Below are positions 62,258-64,000 of a stretch of 64,000 nt of DNA, piece after piece. Source of the stretch: Lamprocystis purpurea DSM 4197 (lineage in GTDB: Bacteria > Pseudomonadota > Gammaproteobacteria > Chromatiales > Chromatiaceae). The notes under the pieces were generated by a model that saw only the letters and a program-made list of their open reading frames with translations, made no database searches and was not told where the DNA came from. The stretch covers positions 21,696-85,695 of the forward strand of contig NZ_KB902491.1 in NCBI RefSeq assembly GCF_000379525.1, read 5' to 3'. Numbering within the stretch: position 1 is the stretch's first letter; each line of letters begins with the position of its first letter. Both the position numbers and the translations under genes were made by a program.

Positions 62258-62692
62258 ATGACTGACTCCCTTCGGCGCTTTTCGGTTTGCGCGATCCTGA
62301 TCGGCGCCGCTGTCGTTGGTTGCGCCAACCCACGCGAGGATGTGCGCTTGACCCTCTGCAAGGACATGGTCGCGGTCGAACTCGGCGCGGTTCCATCCTG
62401 GCAGGGGAGCGCGGTGCAGCTTCGCGGCTACCAGGGCGCGACCGTGACGGTGCGCTTTGCAACGGCGGACGGCAACCAACAGGCGGCCTGTGAGTACGCG
62501 TACGACGCCGTCGATGATACGGCGTTGATACTGGCCAATCCGATCGAGGCGTACTCCACCTCCCCCGCGAAGCTGACCATCAATGGCCGCACCCTCACAG
62601 GCCCTGAGTTGGCCCGCGCGGTGCAGCGCGCGATGAAGAAACAAGGCCGTGAGTTCCTCGATCGGGTCCGGGAGACGCTCAACGGCCAGTAA
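62258..62692 (+). CDS. Small lipoprotein
   Basis: 144 aa from ATG 62258, with AGGAG at about 62242. Signal peptide RRFSVCAILIGAAVVGCANP contains a lipobox (V-V-G-C), so the mature protein would start at the Cys, acylated. The remainder is a small beta domain (ATVTVRFATADGNQQAAC, LTINGRTLTGPELARA) with a helical end. No known family. The upstream open frame start (62225) is not used because it precedes the signal peptide. Plus-strand neighbour of the coiled-coil membrane protein. Confidence 0.78.
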   Translation: MTDSLRRFSVCAILIGAAVVGCANPREDVRLTLCKDMVAVELGAVPSWQGSAVQLRGYQGATVTVRFATADGNQQAACEYAYDAVDDTALILANPIEAYSTSPAKLTINGRTLTGPELARAVQRAMKKQGREFLDRVRETLNGQ

Positions 62693-62761
62693 ACCGGCCG
62701 GGATTCCCGTAGGATCGGGCAGCATGCAACGACACCCATCCACCGTGCCGACAGGATTGCC

Positions 62762-63709
62762 ATGACCGCTACCTTCCTCGTGTTCGCCGCCGCCGCCATC
62801 GCCGTGCTGGCGTTGGTGCTGCTGGCCGCCCGTCTCCTGTGGTGGCTGGCGCTGCCCGCGCTGATATTGGCACTGTTGGCCATAGTCGCCGAGGGCCCGC
62901 ACGCCGCCGCCGAGATCTGGGGCGAGCGCCTCCCGGGCGTGGTGGCAGCCACCCAGGCCTCCGTCCAGGTCGACACCGCACGCGCCGGCGGGGCGCGCAC
63001 CAGTCATCAGGTGGTGCGCCACCGCTTCGGGGCCATCGTCTGCTACCGCGCGCCGGACGCGCCGGGGCTGGGGGCGGCGACGCCAATCGATCCGGCGATC
63101 CTGGCCGCGGTCGGCGAGCCCCTGTCGGCCGCCGACCAGCGGTGCCGGCAAGCCCCCGGCAGCGGCATCCTGCGGCAGGCGCAGGTGCGGCTCGACGAGG
63201 CCGCGTTCGATGCGGCGGTGCCCGGCCAGGAGGTCATGCTGCGGCGGCTGCGCCCGTTCGGTTGGCTGGAATGGACCTGGCCGGTCGATGCGCCGCTGCT
63301 GCCGATGGTGCCCCGCCCTCGGTTCGGCAGCGACGGGCCGCGTGTCGCGGTCCCGGCGCAGGTGATGGCCATCACCATTGACCGGAAGGGGCGTGGACTC
63401 TTGAGCCGCTGGGCACAGCCCTATGCCGTGCCGGTGGCCTGGGTCCGGCTGCGGTATGCGCCGCCTGGCCATCCCGACGGCGTGGAGGGCGTGGACCAGG
63501 TCGACGCACCCTCGGTCAGCGGGCTTGTCCCCGGCAGCGCGGTCAGCGTGACGGTCGCGGCCGAGGCCCCGCGCGTCCCGCGGCTGGTGGGGGTGGAGCG
63601 GACCTATTGGTGGCGTAACGTGCTGGTTGATGCGCTGACTATCATCGGGCTTCTCGTTATCGCACTGGTCGTCGTCGGCATGCGCAGACGCCGGCGCCGA
63701 CGGACCTGA
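62762..63709 (+). CDS. Membrane protein with N- and C-terminal transmembrane segments
   Basis: 315 aa. Two adjacent N-terminal hydrophobic helices (FLVFAAAAIAVLALVLLAA and WWLALPALILALLAIVA), then a periplasmic beta-rich domain of about 220 residues (VRHRFGAIVCYRAPD, AITIDRKGRG, VSVTVAAEAPRVP), then a C-terminal helix (LVDALTIIGLLVIALVVVG) and a positive tail RRRRRRT, in cytoplasm by the positive-inside rule. No family recognised. Last gene of the locus before the IS4 transposase. Confidence 0.78.
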   Translation: MTATFLVFAAAAIAVLALVLLAARLLWWLALPALILALLAIVAEGPHAAAEIWGERLPGVVAATQASVQVDTARAGGARTSHQVVRHRFGAIVCYRAPDAPGLGAATPIDPAILAAVGEPLSAADQRCRQAPGSGILRQAQVRLDEAAFDAAVPGQEVMLRRLRPFGWLEWTWPVDAPLLPMVPRPRFGSDGPRVAVPAQVMAITIDRKGRGLLSRWAQPYAVPVAWVRLRYAPPGHPDGVEGVDQVDAPSVSGLVPGSAVSVTVAAEAPRVPRLVGVERTYWWRNVLVDALTIIGLLVIALVVVGMRRRRRRRT

Positions 63710-63839
63710 GACTCAAGCCAGACGGGGTATGCCCCATCAACCGCGGCGGGACGGGGCATTCGCCCATAGGCGCCAACTTAAGCTCTCAAGCCCTTGAGTA
63801 ATAAGCACAGATCGGCGATAGTGCGGGGATTCGACCGCC

Positions 63840-64000
63840 ATGATGCCAGCACCCAAGCTCGCCGAAGTCGCTTTTGAGGAATTTCTGAAGGAACTGCCGG
63901 CCGACTATGCCGAGCAAGCACGGGAGTTCAAGGCGTTTACGCGCAGTCGCAAAGTCAGGACACCCGCGGACCTGCTGCAGTTGGTGATGTTGTACTGCGG
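63840..64000 (+). mobile_element. IS4-family transposase, 5' part (cut by window end)
   Basis: ATG 63840 opens MMPAPKLAEVAFEEFLKELP, then AEQAREFKAFTRSRKVRTPA and DLLQLVMLYCG, the usual N-terminus of IS4-type transposases. The frame is open to the last base of the window. The 130 bp before it, 63710-63839, contain an atgcccc/ggggcat stem (63729-63759) and possibly the left end of the element (cgccaacttaagctctcaag at about 63771). The exact terminal repeats cannot be fixed without the other end. Confidence 0.82.

Noticed and set aside
1..64000. tRNA, rRNA, CRISPR arrays or a riboswitch
   Set aside because: None could be recognised by eye; short intergenic gaps hold no cloverleaf or repeat-spacer pattern.

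Overview
The window is GC-rich, densely coded bacterial DNA. It most resembles a purple sulfur gammaproteobacterium (Chromatiaceae). The basis is a Mo-nitrogenase cofactor cluster (nifE, nifN, nifX and accessory genes) with a sigma-54/NifA promoter, a bacteriophytochrome light sensor, glycogen metabolism genes and palindromic dispersed repeats. This assignment is inference from gene content; no rRNA or tRNA was seen. 

Region 1 (1-14.0 kb) is housekeeping and signalling. It holds a DUF429-like protein, then a collinear polyglucan block (GH57 glycosidase, DUF4912 protein, glycogen synthase GlgA), the bifunctional NAD(P)H-hydrate repair enzyme and TsaE. A light/c-di-GMP module follows: a phytochrome photosensory core without its own transmitter, a large multi-PAS hybrid histidine kinase whose first PAS domain is cut by an in-frame TAA, and a REC/HD-GYP response regulator. 

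Region 2 (14.0-19.3 kb, minus strand) is nifE-nifN-nifX, a NifX-associated protein, a CCE_0567-type small protein, ferredoxin III and an uncharacterised 126-aa protein. It is read from a -24/-12 promoter (19213-19229) with a NifA site (19274-19289). 

Region 3 (19.5-63.7 kb) is the remarkable part, a roughly 44-kb accessory locus. A long minus-strand array encodes a P-loop GTPase, a large protein resembling GTPase-associated protein 1 (GAP1), three secreted/membrane von Willebrand A (vWA) proteins, a divergent tubulin-like GTPase (Tubulin_2), a two-TM partner, a membrane-anchored apparently dead MrfA-like helicase with a DUF1998 zinc domain, a coiled-coil protein, and two paralogous GAP1-like proteins, one fused to a GTPase. 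Plus-strand genes at both ends add a vWA-like protein, two large unknown proteins, a membrane coiled-coil protein, a lipoprotein and a small membrane protein. The domain set (vWA + GTPases + GAP1-like) matches the logic of NTP-dependent biological-conflict systems described by Aravind and colleagues; the tubulin-like and pseudo-helicase parts are, as far as I know, not well described. 

Inside this array sit passenger defence modules: a three-gene cassette (UvrD-like helicase, DarT-like DNA ADP-ribosyltransferase, ADP-ribosylglycohydrolase fused to a VOC domain) between vWA genes, a DUF262/GmrSD-like protein, a HicB-like antitoxin, and decayed remnants of a HigA-like antitoxin and of a second GAP1 gene. 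An IS4-type transposase begins at the right edge. The locus therefore looks like a defence hotspot built around a membrane-linked GTPase/tubulin/vWA machine.
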